From positions 3,224,001 to 3,288,000 of the forward strand of contig NZ_CP036291.1 in NCBI RefSeq assembly GCF_007750855.1: a stretch of 64,000 nucleotides of DNA, written 5' to 3'. Positions 54,495 through 62,950 of this stretch are shown here, piece after piece. Each line of letters starts with the position of its first letter. Position 1 is the stretch's first letter. This DNA is from Pirellulimonas nuda. GTDB lineage: Bacteria; Planctomycetota; Planctomycetia; Pirellulales; Lacipirellulaceae. The notes below the pieces were generated by a model, which worked only from the letters and a program-made list of their open reading frames with translations, made no database searches and had not been told where the DNA came from. The position numbers and the translations under genes are program-made.

Positions 54495-55754
54495 ATGTGC
54501 GCGTTGTATGCCGCGCAGGGGCTCCCCGACGGGTTTGTGAGGACCGGGGTGAAGCTCTACCTGATCGACCAGGGGGTGGCGACTGACGTGGTGGGCAACA
54601 TGGTGGCGCTGGTGAGCTGGCCGTGGGCCCTGAAGTGGGTGTGGGGGCCGCTGATCGACCGCTTCAGCCACAACCCGATGGGGCGCCGGCGGCCGTGGAT
54701 CCTAGGGGCGCAGCTCGGTCTGATGCTCACGCTGGCGAGCATCGTGCTGATGCCGGACCTGGAAGGGAACCTGTACTGGCTCGGGGTGCTGATCCTCACG
54801 GCGAACGTGTTCGCGTCGCTGCAGGACGTGTCGGTCGACGCGATGGCGGTCGACCTGCTGCCCGAAGAAGAACGCGGCGTAGCGAACGGCTTCATGTACG
54901 GCTCGTCGTACCTGGGCAACTACCTCGGCGCCGCCCTGATCGGCGGGCTGCTGCTCACCGCCGGCATCGGCACGGCGGTCGCCGTTCAGATGGCGATCCT
55001 GCTGTCAATCTCGGCCTTCCCGCTGCTGCTGCGTGAGCACCCGGCCGACCTGTTGCTGCCGGGCATCGGCGCCGCCAAGGGCCGCACGCCCCCCGCCAAC
55101 CGCGACGGCATGGGCCTGGTGCTGCGGCGACTGGGCAGGGCGTTCTCGGTGCGGTCGTCGGTGCTCGCGGCGCTGCTGTCGCTCAGCTCAATGATCGCCG
55201 TAAACGCACAGTTGGTCTTCTGGCCGGTCTATCTAAAACACGAACTGGGTTGGTCGACCGAAGCGTACCTGAGGCTCGAGGGAAGCTACGGCGTCTGGGT
55301 GGCGCTGGCGGGCTGCCTGTTGGGGGGGCTGTTGGCGTCGGCGGTCGGCGCCAAGCGGGCGGTCGCCGCGTCTGTGCTGGCGTTGTCGCTCGTCTGGTTC
55401 GCCCACTATGGGCTGAGCGACTACTGGGGCAGCCCCGGCGTTGTGGCGGCGCTGTTCATCGCCGCGAGCGGGCTTACCGGGCTGCTCGCGGTGTCGATGT
55501 TCGCGTTGTTCATGGGGGTCGCCTGGCCCCCGGTCGCGGCCACCCAGTTCACCGCCTACATGGCGCTGCTGAACATGTCGTACGTCCGCGGCGCCAAGCT
55601 CGCCTATCCGCTCGAGCGGATATTCGAGTCAGACATGCCTAGCGCCTACTTGGCGCTGGGCGCCTACCAGTTGGCGACCATCGGGCTGGTGCTCGCCATC
55701 GATCCTGGCGAGACCCGTCGGAAGCTCGGGGACCCCGGCGCGGGCGAGCACTAG
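54495..55754 (+). CDS. MFS transporter, AmpG-like
   Basis: Membrane transporter of 419 residues with about 12 helices. The N terminus CALYAAQGLPDGFVRTGVKL resembles the first helix of AmpG-type permeases; later blocks are WALKWVWGPLIDRF, RRRPWILGAQLGLML, DVSVDAMAVDLLPEEERG and NGFMYGSSYLGNYLGAALIG. The loop after TM2 carries the MFS RRR motif. AmpG proper imports muropeptides; the true substrate here is unknown, and a sugar is plausible given the divergent GH13 gene. Start is uncertain: ATG 54495 is preferred, but residues just upstream look hydrophobic and a GTG at 54330 is in frame. Confidence 0.83.
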   Translation: MCALYAAQGLPDGFVRTGVKLYLIDQGVATDVVGNMVALVSWPWALKWVWGPLIDRFSHNPMGRRRPWILGAQLGLMLTLASIVLMPDLEGNLYWLGVLILTANVFASLQDVSVDAMAVDLLPEEERGVANGFMYGSSYLGNYLGAALIGGLLLTAGIGTAVAVQMAILLSISAFPLLLREHPADLLLPGIGAAKGRTPPANRDGMGLVLRRLGRAFSVRSSVLAALLSLSSMIAVNAQLVFWPVYLKHELGWSTEAYLRLEGSYGVWVALAGCLLGGLLASAVGAKRAVAASVLALSLVWFAHYGLSDYWGSPGVVAALFIAASGLTGLLAVSMFALFMGVAWPPVAATQFTAYMALLNMSYVRGAKLAYPLERIFESDMPSAYLALGAYQLATIGLVLAIDPGETRRKLGDPGAGEH

Positions 55755-56247
55755 CACGCCGAGCCGCTGTGCGGACGACGACCGCCCTGGCCGCGGGGAT
55801 CAACCTTGAGGGCGCCCCATGCCCAACTTCGGCCTATTCCGTAGGCGACGCATCGCTTCGGTCTTCGCCGGAAGTTGGGGCTTGGAGCGCCGAGTTCAGG
55901 CAACGCCGGCGACCCGGCCGTTGCCCTACCGCTTAGATTGCAATCGGCGGCCAGAACCCGACACCAAAAATCCGTCGGCGGGCGAGCACCGCTGCGGGCC
56001 CTGCGCTCGTCCGTCGGCCCGGCTCCACGATTACTGGCGGCAACGGACCGCGGCCGCTTGAGGTGCCAAGAACGCAGGCGGACGCGAATGCGGCGGATCG
56101 GCGGGCACTTGTTTGGGGCGGGCTTGTTAGAATCGGCGTCGCCGACGAGAGGTTGTCGGCGTGTGGCGGGCCGGTCGGCGACGAGCGTGACGCGCAGGCG
56201 CCGATGGACGTGTTCTAAGCACTAGCAACAGTTTCCTGAGTGACCAA
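55755..56247. other. Gap without a recognised gene
   Basis: About 490 bases between the MFS and DinB-like genes. Frames on the plus strand (55819-56061 and others) are Arg-rich and lack support. A TAGAAT hexamer at 56128-56133 could be a -10 for the following gene. Confidence 0.4.
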
Positions 56248-56793
56248 ATGACCAACCTGGCTTCCGAATTCCGTACCGCCTTCGAGTACAACAAACTGCT
56301 GGCCGAACGGGCGGCGGCGCAGCTCAGCGACGAGCAGCTGCACACGGCGCTCCACGCCGAGACCAATAGCGTCGCCGTCATAATGAAGCACGTCGCCGGC
56401 AACCTCCGCTCGCGCTGGACCGACTTCTTGACGGCCGACGGCGAGAAGCCGTGGCGCAACCGCGACGACGAATTTATCGATACGCTCACTAGCCGGAGCG
56501 AGGTGCTGGCCGACTGGCAGGGAGGCTGGGAAGCGTGCCTCGGTTCGCTCGGCCGGCTTACCGCCGATGACTTTAGCCGCGAGGTCACGATCCGCGGCGA
56601 ACGGCTGTCGGTTCCGCTGGCGGTCGGCAGGTCGCTGGCGCACTGCGGCTACCACGCCGTGCAGATCGTCTTGATCAGCCGGATCCTGGTGGGGGACGGG
56701 TGGGAGACGCTCACGATCGCCCGGGGCGGCTCTCAGCAGCACAACGCGGGGGCGTGGGGTCGCCAGCAATACGGCCGGGCGCCCGGCGCGTAG
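56248..56793 (+). CDS. DinB-like protein, DUF1572 type
   Basis: Small soluble protein of 181 residues with a DinB/YfiT-like four-helix bundle. Potential metal ligands are IMKHVAGNLRSRW in the second helix and HCGYHAVQIVLISRIL in the third, the usual three-His arrangement of the fold, normally binding Zn or Ni. TADGEKPWRNRDDEF and GRQQYGRAPGA are conserved-looking surface parts, and the size agrees with DUF1572 members. Roles of the family range from thiol-dependent transferases to unknown; function here is open. Monocistronic, followed 145 bases later by a hypothetical gene on the same strand. Confidence 0.82.
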   Translation: MTNLASEFRTAFEYNKLLAERAAAQLSDEQLHTALHAETNSVAVIMKHVAGNLRSRWTDFLTADGEKPWRNRDDEFIDTLTSRSEVLADWQGGWEACLGSLGRLTADDFSREVTIRGERLSVPLAVGRSLAHCGYHAVQIVLISRILVGDGWETLTIARGGSQQHNAGAWGRQQYGRAPGA

Positions 56794-56938
56794 GGGCGGC
56801 TTGCGACTGCGTGGCGCTTGGGAGCAGCGCGTCCCTCCCGCGGCGCGAGATTTGCAGGAGATGGATCTTCTTGTCTCACTGCGTCGGCTGCCGTTGTGAT
56901 CCGGCGCTTCCACTTCCACGGTCTAGGCGGTTAAGGAT

Positions 56939-57409
56939 ATGGAAACAATCTCGTGCAAGTCAGGCGGACGCCGGCGCCTCGCGGCGGCCGGGCAGGCGGA
57001 GATCTACACGGGCCTGCCCCGCGGCTCGGCCTGGGGCGGGTCGGATGGTCCGTTCGCGGCCTACGCGCCAAGAACCATCAGCGGCGACGCGTTGCCGGGC
57101 AGGCTGGTCGCCGCGCATACCGACGCCGACTGCGAACAGGCCTATTGGCGTCGCCACTTCCGGGGCCGGCCGTACGCGTCTGCGTTCTGCCTGCTTGAAG
57201 ACTACGGCCCCGCCTACCGGTACGGATGGGAAAGCCGGTGCCGGTACGACATAGATGAGTTCGACAGTGTCGAACCCGAGCTCGCGCAGGGCTGGTATGA
57301 ACGCCGCGGCGGCTCGATGCTGATCTGGCGGGCCGCCATGCCCGCCGCGAAGGACGCCTGGCAGCGAGTCACAGACCGCTGCAAGGCGGCCGACCGCGGA
57401 TGCCCGTAG
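56939..57409 (+). CDS. Hypothetical protein, Trp/Tyr-rich
   Basis: Protein of 156 residues, not recognised. It is rich in aromatic residues and acidic patches (CEQAYWRRHFRGRPYASAF, ISGDALPGRLVAAHTDADCE, GWESRCRYDIDEFDSVEPEL) and looks like a globular soluble protein, without signal peptide or membrane helix. The first 18 residues are basic. An antisense frame of similar length spans it, but the plus-strand translation has far more normal composition, with balanced charges and aromatic residues. ATG at 56939 follows AAGGATAT. Perhaps a DUF-type cytosolic protein; nothing nearby hints at a job. Confidence 0.6.
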   Translation: METISCKSGGRRRLAAAGQAEIYTGLPRGSAWGGSDGPFAAYAPRTISGDALPGRLVAAHTDADCEQAYWRRHFRGRPYASAFCLLEDYGPAYRYGWESRCRYDIDEFDSVEPELAQGWYERRGGSMLIWRAAMPAAKDAWQRVTDRCKAADRGCP

Positions 57410-58029
57410 GACGCGTCGCACCAAGCATCGAAAGCTATCTTGGACCGCGTCCCAAGCGTGAGTGCGACGGCGGGTGGCTCGACGTCCGCCGGGCGATAGC
57501 AGGCGGGGTCGACGCCAACCAGAGGCGCCAGCTGTGCGAGATCGACAACTGCGTGGCGACTCGCTCGTTCACGGCAGCGTGGCGGCGGCATCAGCCGGGT
57601 CGGAGGGGCCCCCGGTTTTGAGCCAGGGTTACACGATAAGGAGCGGGTCCGGTAACCCGATGCGGATGCTCAAACAGGAGCAAGGCCGGGTCCCAATTCC
57701 CCCCCTCGCGTCCTGTTTTGCCAATTATGCACCCGCTTGTGCAGAAATAGTCGAGGGAGTACAAGACCGAATGACGAAACCTAAACGAGGGGCAATCCGC
57801 CGCACGCGAAGCAGCCAGGCGCCATCGGTGGTCCGTTGCCGCGACGCATGCGTTGCCGAAACGGGGGTTGCCCGAGAAACCGAGGGGCGTTGCTGATTCG
57901 AGCGACAACCGGGTTGCGTCTCTTCCTCGGACGCGCCCAGGGCTCGCCCCGGGATCATCGCGGCGCCCCGCCGCACGCCGCCATGCCATCGCTTCTGCAC
58001 GCCACCCCTACCCCGCCCCGCTATCAGCC
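57410..58029. other. Gap without a recognised gene
   Basis: About 620 bases. A 73-codon plus-strand frame starting at 57400 overlaps the end of the previous gene and has no supporting feature. A small dyad CGGGT-N6-ACCCG lies near 57644-57659. No RNA gene or repeat is evident. Confidence 0.4.
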
Positions 58030-59373
58030 ATGTCGCGCCCCCGCCTGCTGCTCATCAATCCCGTCAATCCGTTGCGCACCGGATTCGCCGCGAGCGTCAG
58101 CTCACGGTTCCCCCCGCTCAACCTCGGGATCCTCGCCGGCATGGCTGGGCCCGAGTGGGAGGTGGAGCTGATCGATGAGAACTTCGAGACCTTCACCCAC
58201 CGCGACGCCGACCTCGTGGCGCTCACGGCGTTCACCAGCAGCGTGAACCGGGGCTACGAGATCGCCGACCACTACCGCCGGCTGGGCGTCCCCGTCGTGA
58301 TCGGCGGCATCCACGCCTCCATGTGCCCGGGCGAGGCGCAGCAATTCGCCGATACGGTTGTTACCGGCGAAGCCGAGAGCGTCTGGTTGCAACTGCTGGC
58401 CGACGCCCGCAATGGGCGGCTAGCCCCTTTGTACGCGGGCGCCCTGACGTCACTGACGGATCGCCCCCAAGCACGCCGCGACCTGTTCCACCCCGGGTAC
58501 ATCTTCGGTTCGATCCAAACCTCGCGCGGCTGCCCGATGGACTGCGACTTCTGCTCGGTCACCACGTTCAACGGCCGCCGCTACCGCCGCCGGCCGAACG
58601 ACGAGGTGCTCGCGGAACTGGAAACCATCCCCCAAGAACTGCTGTTCATCGTCGACGACAACATCATCGGCTACGGCACGGCCGATCGGGCGCAGACGCT
58701 GGAGCTGTTCCGCGGCATGGTCGATCGGGGGATCCAGAAGCAGTGGTTCTGCCAGGCGTCGGTGAACGTGGCGGACGACCCCGAGGTGCTCGACTGGGCC
58801 TCCCGCGCCGGGTGCAAGATGATCTTCCTGGGCATCGAGGCGGAGGACGGCGATGCGCTGGGCGCCGTGAACAAGCGGCTCAACAAGAAGCGGGGCAGCG
58901 ACGCCTACGGCGAGATCTTCCGCCGCATCCACGACGCGGGCATCGCCGTGCTCGGCGCCTTCATCTTCGGCATCGACGGCGACACCCCCGACAAGCTCCG
59001 CCGCCGAGCCGATTACATCATCGACAGCGACGTAGACGTGGTGCAGATGACCGCCATGACGCCGCTGCCGGGAACAAAGCTGTTCAAGCAGTTCGAGAAA
59101 GAAGGCCGCCTGCGCCACGCGAACTTCCCCGCGGACTGGGACCGCTACAACCTCACCGAAGTGGTGTTCGAGCCGCGTGACATGACGGTCCACGAATTCA
59201 CCCACACGATGCGCGAATGCCTCGACCGGGTCTACGACATGAAGGTCCTCAAGGCAAAGGCCAAGAAGACCCTCGCCGCCACCGGCCGATGGGACGCCAC
59301 CGAGTTCGCGTGGACCAGCAATCTCAGCTACCGCGAGATCGGCCTCTCGAAGAGCACGTTCGCATTGGTTTGA
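58030..59373 (+). CDS. B12-binding-domain radical SAM protein
   Basis: Enzyme of 447 residues. An N-terminal cobalamin-binding-like Rossmann domain (about 1-140) starts RLLLINPVNPLRTGFAASVS and includes VPVVIGGIHASMCPGEAQQF. A radical SAM barrel begins with the CxxxCxxC cluster motif CPMDCDFC at about residues 168-175 followed by SVTTFNGRRYRRR. ELLFIVDDNIIGYGTADRA and KMIFLGIEAEDGDALGAVNK are the later strands, and AVLGAFIFGIDGDTPDKL is also typical. Members modify lipids, hopanoids or natural products, but the substrate here is unknown. The ATG at 58030 was chosen; 59 extra upstream codons lack content. Confidence 0.9.
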   Translation: MSRPRLLLINPVNPLRTGFAASVSSRFPPLNLGILAGMAGPEWEVELIDENFETFTHRDADLVALTAFTSSVNRGYEIADHYRRLGVPVVIGGIHASMCPGEAQQFADTVVTGEAESVWLQLLADARNGRLAPLYAGALTSLTDRPQARRDLFHPGYIFGSIQTSRGCPMDCDFCSVTTFNGRRYRRRPNDEVLAELETIPQELLFIVDDNIIGYGTADRAQTLELFRGMVDRGIQKQWFCQASVNVADDPEVLDWASRAGCKMIFLGIEAEDGDALGAVNKRLNKKRGSDAYGEIFRRIHDAGIAVLGAFIFGIDGDTPDKLRRRADYIIDSDVDVVQMTAMTPLPGTKLFKQFEKEGRLRHANFPADWDRYNLTEVVFEPRDMTVHEFTHTMRECLDRVYDMKVLKAKAKKTLAATGRWDATEFAWTSNLSYREIGLSKSTFALV

Positions 59374-59465
59374 CCGGCGTCGCGTCGAGGGGTCGCAGTT
59401 GGCCGCGCGGACCACCTTCTCCGGCCCCGCCCGCCTTCATGCACGCGCCCCCCTTCTGCCGCGGC

Positions 59466-60062
59466 CTACTGCAGTCGAATGAGGACCTCGTTGCGGCGCA
59501 GGGGTCCGGGGGTCCAGGGGGGATCGTAGCCGGCTCGCTCGGCGGCGCCGCTGCCGACCAGCCCCTTCTGGGCCATCCACGCACGCAAATCTTCTTCGGC
59601 CTTGGCGGCCGAGTCGGTCTTCATCCGCCCCGCGAAACGCACGACAGCAAACCGTCCCCCCGGTCGCCGCTCGATCTGGACCCCCTTGCCGGACGGCGCC
59701 GGGATGCGTTGCTCGCTGACCTGTTTGGGGAGCACGAACCCCATCTGGCCCGGCGCATCGTCCGCCGCGGGCTCCATAAAGACGGGGGTGGTCATCGCTA
59801 TTTTTTCGGCGTCCTGGTTCGCGCCGTCGATGTACCGAAACAGCCGCATGAAGCCCCCGTCTTCTGCCTGGGATCCGGCCGGCGTGCCGGTCGTCGCCAG
59901 CATCAGGTCGGGGTACTCCCGCGTCTGGAACGGGCCCTCCGACTCGAGCACGGTGTAGGCCGCCGACTCGTAGCTGCTGCGCGCCGTGAGCCTCCACCCG
60001 AAATAGGCGGCGACAACTAGGGCGGCGGCGATGCCGAGGTAGACCATGCGTCTTCGATTCAT
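59466..60062 (-). CDS. SOUL family heme-binding-like protein
   Basis: Membrane-anchored protein of 198 residues. One N-terminal helix (about 5-23: MVYLGIAAALVVAAYFGW) is followed by a SOUL/HBP domain: YTVLESEGPFQTREYPDLML, FMRLFRYIDGANQDAEKIAM, TTPVFMEP, MGFVLPKQVSEQRIPAP, FAVVRFAGRM. The KIAMTTPVF block is the strongest family mark. Some SOUL proteins bind heme; whether this one does cannot be told. The ATG at 60062 lies directly before the anchor and the 42-codon upstream extension was rejected. It is convergent with the radical SAM gene. Confidence 0.9.
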   Translation of the reverse strand: MNRRRMVYLGIAAALVVAAYFGWRLTARSSYESAAYTVLESEGPFQTREYPDLMLATTGTPAGSQAEDGGFMRLFRYIDGANQDAEKIAMTTPVFMEPAADDAPGQMGFVLPKQVSEQRIPAPSGKGVQIERRPGGRFAVVRFAGRMKTDSAAKAEEDLRAWMAQKGLVGSGAAERAGYDPPWTPGPLRRNEVLIRLQ

Positions 60063-60338
60063 GACGGGCTGGGCTGTTGAGTGGGCCGCTGGGGCGGCGC
60101 CGGTGGCATGAGACGTGAGCAGTTCTCTTTCGGCGCGTTCGGAACGGGGGCCCCCGGGGGGCACCGGCCCCCAAGGGGGCGGCGCCACGCTTCGGGCAAG
60201 GACGCCCAGTCGTTCGCCGCCAGTTAGGGTCTCCTAAATAGCCTAGGACGCTGCGGCGCGATGGCCAGCTCTGCCGTGTCATCGATGTCGTAAGAGAGAC
60301 GCCCCGCTTTGGCCACGCACTGTGGACGCCATCGACCG

Positions 60339-60378
60339 TTGACAACGCTGATCTTGCAGATACAATATTTGTATCTGC
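60339..60378 (+). promoter_or_regulatory. Strong promoter overlapped by perfect palindromic operator
   Basis: TTGACA (60339-60344), 16 bases, TACAAT (60361-60366). A perfect 10-bp inverted repeat GCAGATACAA / TTGTATCTGC with a 3-base centre covers 60356-60378, burying the -10 and start site. This is the best-formed sigma-70 promoter and best palindrome in the window. The cognate regulator is not identified. Confidence 0.78.
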
Positions 60379-60402
60379 TTATTGCCAGATGTCTAGCATT
60401 CC

Positions 60403-60407
60403 AGGAG
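60403..60407 (+). promoter_or_regulatory. Ribosome-binding site for a GTG start
   Basis: AGGAG, 7 bases before GTG at 60415, which decides the start of the following gene. Confidence 0.7.
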
Positions 60408-60414
60408 ACGCGCC

Positions 60415-60963
60415 GTGCCCGCCGTCGAGATATCACGGAGCGACTTCGCGGAAGATCGGCAGGGCCGTACCTTCTCCGACGTGCTCAACGACTCGGCGCA
60501 GCCGCTGGACGCGGTGCTGGCGTTTTTTAGCACGAGCGACCGCCAGCAACGGATGGAGGATGCAGAGATCCACCACGATCGGGCGCCCCTGGCGGGGGTG
60601 ATCCGCGAGCTGGAGGCAGAACCCGCGATCGACGCCTACTTCGCGGCGGTTCATCCCTTTGAGACCAAGAGGCTCCGCCAAGCGATCGGCGTGGTTGTGC
60701 GGATCGTGATGGAAAGACGCGGGTGGAAGAAGACCGGCCGCAAGGGGTCCTTGGGGGTGCGCGCGGCGTCGGCCACGGGCCAGCCGTCGCACAACACAGG
60801 GGGGCTGGCTTTTTGGTTCATCCGAGCCGAACGGTACGAGCTGCCTGCAGGCATGCGGTTCCGGTCCGTAGCAGAGCGGGGTCGAGCGTTGGCGGCGACC
60901 AGCCCGAGCCAAGCGGCGGCCGACAGCAGCGAAGTAGGCAAGAGCCCACGCAAGCATCCCTGA
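60415..60963 (+). CDS. Hypothetical protein under palindrome-controlled promoter
   Basis: Protein of 182 residues, not recognised. No signal peptide or membrane helix. N-terminal half is acidic and helical (DFAEDRQGRTFSDVLND, QPLDAVLAFFSTSD, LAGVIRELEAEPAIDAYFAA). The central part is basic (KRLRQAIGVVVRIVMERRGW, KKTGRKGSLGVRAASATG), with a turn that may bind nucleic acid; a Ser/Ala-rich tail follows. The GTG start at 60415 is backed by AGGAG 7 bases upstream and by a consensus promoter 36 bases further up. Given the perfect operator, it could be an autoregulator or stress-induced protein, but that is inference only. An antisense frame of similar length is discounted because promoter and ribosome site point this way. 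Confidence 0.68.
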   Translation: MPAVEISRSDFAEDRQGRTFSDVLNDSAQPLDAVLAFFSTSDRQQRMEDAEIHHDRAPLAGVIRELEAEPAIDAYFAAVHPFETKRLRQAIGVVVRIVMERRGWKKTGRKGSLGVRAASATGQPSHNTGGLAFWFIRAERYELPAGMRFRSVAERGRALAATSPSQAAADSSEVGKSPRKHP

Positions 60964-61143
60964 GATCTGCTGCGCAACTGCGCGGCGAGAGCGGCGCCTG
61001 CCGGATTGAAGATGAAGGGCTGGGGCGGGGCACGCAGTTTCCGCCGCGCAGGAGCGGCGCGTTCGTCACTCGGGCGTGCGGGCGGAGGCTGAGTGCTACG
61101 TCCGAGTCCCGGCCCATCCTTCTGTAGGAACATAGATAAAAGC

Positions 61144-61545
61144 ATGCAACCGAGCACCGCTGTCGGGGCCACTCCGCACTACGCCTTGATCGCAGAAGAC
61201 AACCACCCGCTCGGACCGTCGTGCGTGACGTCCGACGGGCAGTCCTGTACGGCCATCTACGGCTTCACCAACCGTGAGGCGTACGATCGGTTCCGCGGCA
61301 GCGGTCGGCCCCCGTGGAGGCCGTACCCGCTCGTGGTCGGCCACCTTGAGCGAATGCTTGCCCGACCGGGGCTGCAACTCGTGGTCCTCGACGCCCCCGG
61401 CCAGGACGAGCCAACCCTCGCCGCGGCCGCGGCCGACGCAGTCCTCGCCGCGCAGTCCGGCGGAGCCCTGCAGTTGACCGCGGGCTACGACCTGTCGCGA
61501 TCGCCGGACGGGACTGCCTACCTCGTCGAACCAGCGCCCCAGTGA
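61144..61545 (+). CDS. Small soluble hypothetical protein
   Basis: Protein of 132-133 residues, not recognised. No signal or membrane segment. It has an N-terminal beta part (HYALIAEDNHPLGPSCVTSD, CTAIYGFTNREAYDRFRGSG) and a helix/strand part (YPLVVGHLERMLARPGLQLV, VVLDAPGQDEPTLAAAAADA), balanced composition and normal codon use, so it is probably real. The ATG at 61144 follows AGGAA by 13 bases; a start 17 codons earlier is possible. It is followed 88 bases later by the zinc-ribbon gene in the same direction and may share its transcript. Confidence 0.6.
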   Translation: MQPSTAVGATPHYALIAEDNHPLGPSCVTSDGQSCTAIYGFTNREAYDRFRGSGRPPWRPYPLVVGHLERMLARPGLQLVVLDAPGQDEPTLAAAAADAVLAAQSGGALQLTAGYDLSRSPDGTAYLVEPAPQ

Positions 61546-61633
61546 ATCGGCCTTTGCCGCCCACCGGCAAGCACGGTGGGGCTAACCTTGCGTCCTCATT
61601 CCGACCTATCGACTCGTTAAGAGAACAGCCTCG

Positions 61634-61864
61634 ATGAGTGAAAAGAAACCAGAGCCGCTAATCCGTGCCGAACCCCAGCAGAAGTGCCCCGTCTGCGGGC
61701 ACGTTTCCTATTCGATCGGCGGGATCCATCCGCAATGCCACAGCGTGATGGCGGATAGAAAGCGGCGCGAGCTTCGCGCCGAGGAGGCCCGAGCAAACCC
61801 GCCGCCGGTGCAGGCGAGCAAGAAGCCCGGCGCCTTCAATGGCGCGGCTCGGTTGCGTCCATGA
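61634..61864 (+). CDS. Small zinc-ribbon-like protein coupled to GH130
   Basis: Protein of 76 residues with CPVCGHVSYSIGGIHPQCHS at about 18-37, a CxxC plus HxxC zinc-knuckle arrangement, followed by a highly charged helix (ADRKRRELRAEEARA) and a Pro/Ala-rich tail. Family unknown to me. Its stop overlaps the GH130 start by 4 bases (ATGA), implying translational coupling. A role as small adaptor, chaperone or regulator of the sugar genes is possible, but nothing proves it. Confidence 0.62.
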   Translation: MSEKKPEPLIRAEPQQKCPVCGHVSYSIGGIHPQCHSVMADRKRRELRAEEARANPPPVQASKKPGAFNGAARLRP

Positions 61865-62916
61865 CGCTCCGCCTGTCACAGCATCGATTGATGGGCCCGG
61901 AAGACCTGCGGCCACTGAACAGCCAGCACGACGTGATCGGCGTCTTCAACCCTGGAGCCGTACGCTTCAATGAGGGCGCCGCGCTAATCGCCAGGGTCGC
62001 AGAAAGACCGTGCGCTCAGCGGCCAGGTTTTGTAGGGCTCCCGAGGTATGCGTCCGGTGGCGAGCTGATTGTCGATTGGACGCCCGAAGCCGAGCTGGAT
62101 CGGAGCGACCCCCGGGTGGTCCGCCAGCGGCTCGACGGCCGCACGCGACTGACCTCCGTCTCTCACCTGCGTGTGTTCCTGCAATCGGACGAGGTCGCCG
62201 ATCGATGGGAAGCGGGCCCTGCGATCCTGCCCCTATCGATCAACGAGGAGTACGGCATCGAGGACCCCCGCATCACCCAGATCGACGGCCGCTACTGGAT
62301 CACGTACGTCGCGGTGTCTCGGCACGGGGCGGCGACGGCCCTGGCGTCGACCGACGACTTTGCGTCGTTCGAGCGTCACGGGGTAATCTTCCCCCCAGAG
62401 AACAAGGACGTCGTGCTGTTTCCTAGGAAGATTGACGGGAAGTACGTCGCGCTCCACCGGCCAACCGCGAAGACCGACTTCTGCCGCCCCGAGGTCTGGC
62501 TGGCCCGGTCCCCCGACCTGCTGCACTGGGGCGACCACGAGCCCTTGCTCGCCGGAGTTGCTGATTGGGAGAGCGAGCGGGTCGGCGCCGGCGCCCCGCC
62601 GATCGAAGTGGACGAGGGGTGGTTGATGGTCTACCACGGATGCGGCGCTCCGCGACGGCCGGGCGGCGTCGGCGACTACTGCGCAGGCGCCGCGCTGCTC
62701 GACCTTGCCGATCCAGCACGTATTGTACGGCGGGCGTCGGAGCCCATCATGCGACCGGTCGCCGAGTTCGAACGGTGCGGATTCGTGCCGAACGTGGTTT
62801 TCCCAACGGCGCTCATCGACAGCGGGGAGACGTTCACCGCTTACTACGGCGCAGCGGACACCGCCGTTGGCGCCGCGAAGTTCTCCCGCGCCGCGTTGTT
62901 CGCGTCGCTGAACTGA
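61861..62916 (+). CDS. GH130 family glycosidase/phosphorylase
   Basis: Five-bladed propeller enzyme of 351 residues, no signal peptide, so cytoplasmic. GH130 members cleave or phosphorolyse beta-mannosides. Blocks seen are VIGVFNPGAVRFNEGAALIA, INEEYGIEDPRITQIDGRYW (the conserved EDPR containing the presumed acid), ENKDVVLFPRKIDGKYVALH RP and GAGAPPIEVDEGWLMVYHG, and GFVPNVVFPTALI near the end. Phosphorolysis versus hydrolysis cannot be decided by eye. It is coupled to the zinc-ribbon gene upstream and followed by a family-4 glycosyltransferase 34 bases later, an arrangement suggesting turnover or synthesis of one mannose-containing glycan. Confidence 0.9.
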   Translation: MTLRLSQHRLMGPEDLRPLNSQHDVIGVFNPGAVRFNEGAALIARVAERPCAQRPGFVGLPRYASGGELIVDWTPEAELDRSDPRVVRQRLDGRTRLTSVSHLRVFLQSDEVADRWEAGPAILPLSINEEYGIEDPRITQIDGRYWITYVAVSRHGAATALASTDDFASFERHGVIFPPENKDVVLFPRKIDGKYVALHRPTAKTDFCRPEVWLARSPDLLHWGDHEPLLAGVADWESERVGAGAPPIEVDEGWLMVYHGCGAPRRPGGVGDYCAGAALLDLADPARIVRRASEPIMRPVAEFERCGFVPNVVFPTALIDSGETFTAYYGAADTAVGAAKFSRAALFASLN

Positions 62917-62950
62917 CATCCAATACCGACTCGCATAGAAGAGGCCCCCG

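Larger units (their letters stand above)
60063..60414. other. Divergent control region
   Basis: About 350 bases between the SOUL gene and the rightward hypothetical gene. No coding frame supported. Contains a near-consensus promoter with a perfect palindrome (60339-60378) and a ribosome site at 60403. Confidence 0.6.

Noticed and set aside
56960..57424. Antisense frame over the 156-residue hypothetical gene
   Set aside because: The plus-strand product has more natural composition; both cannot easily be real.
57400..57621. 73-codon frame after the hypothetical gene
   Set aside because: Overlap with the previous stop is suggestive, but no ribosome site or conserved feature is visible.
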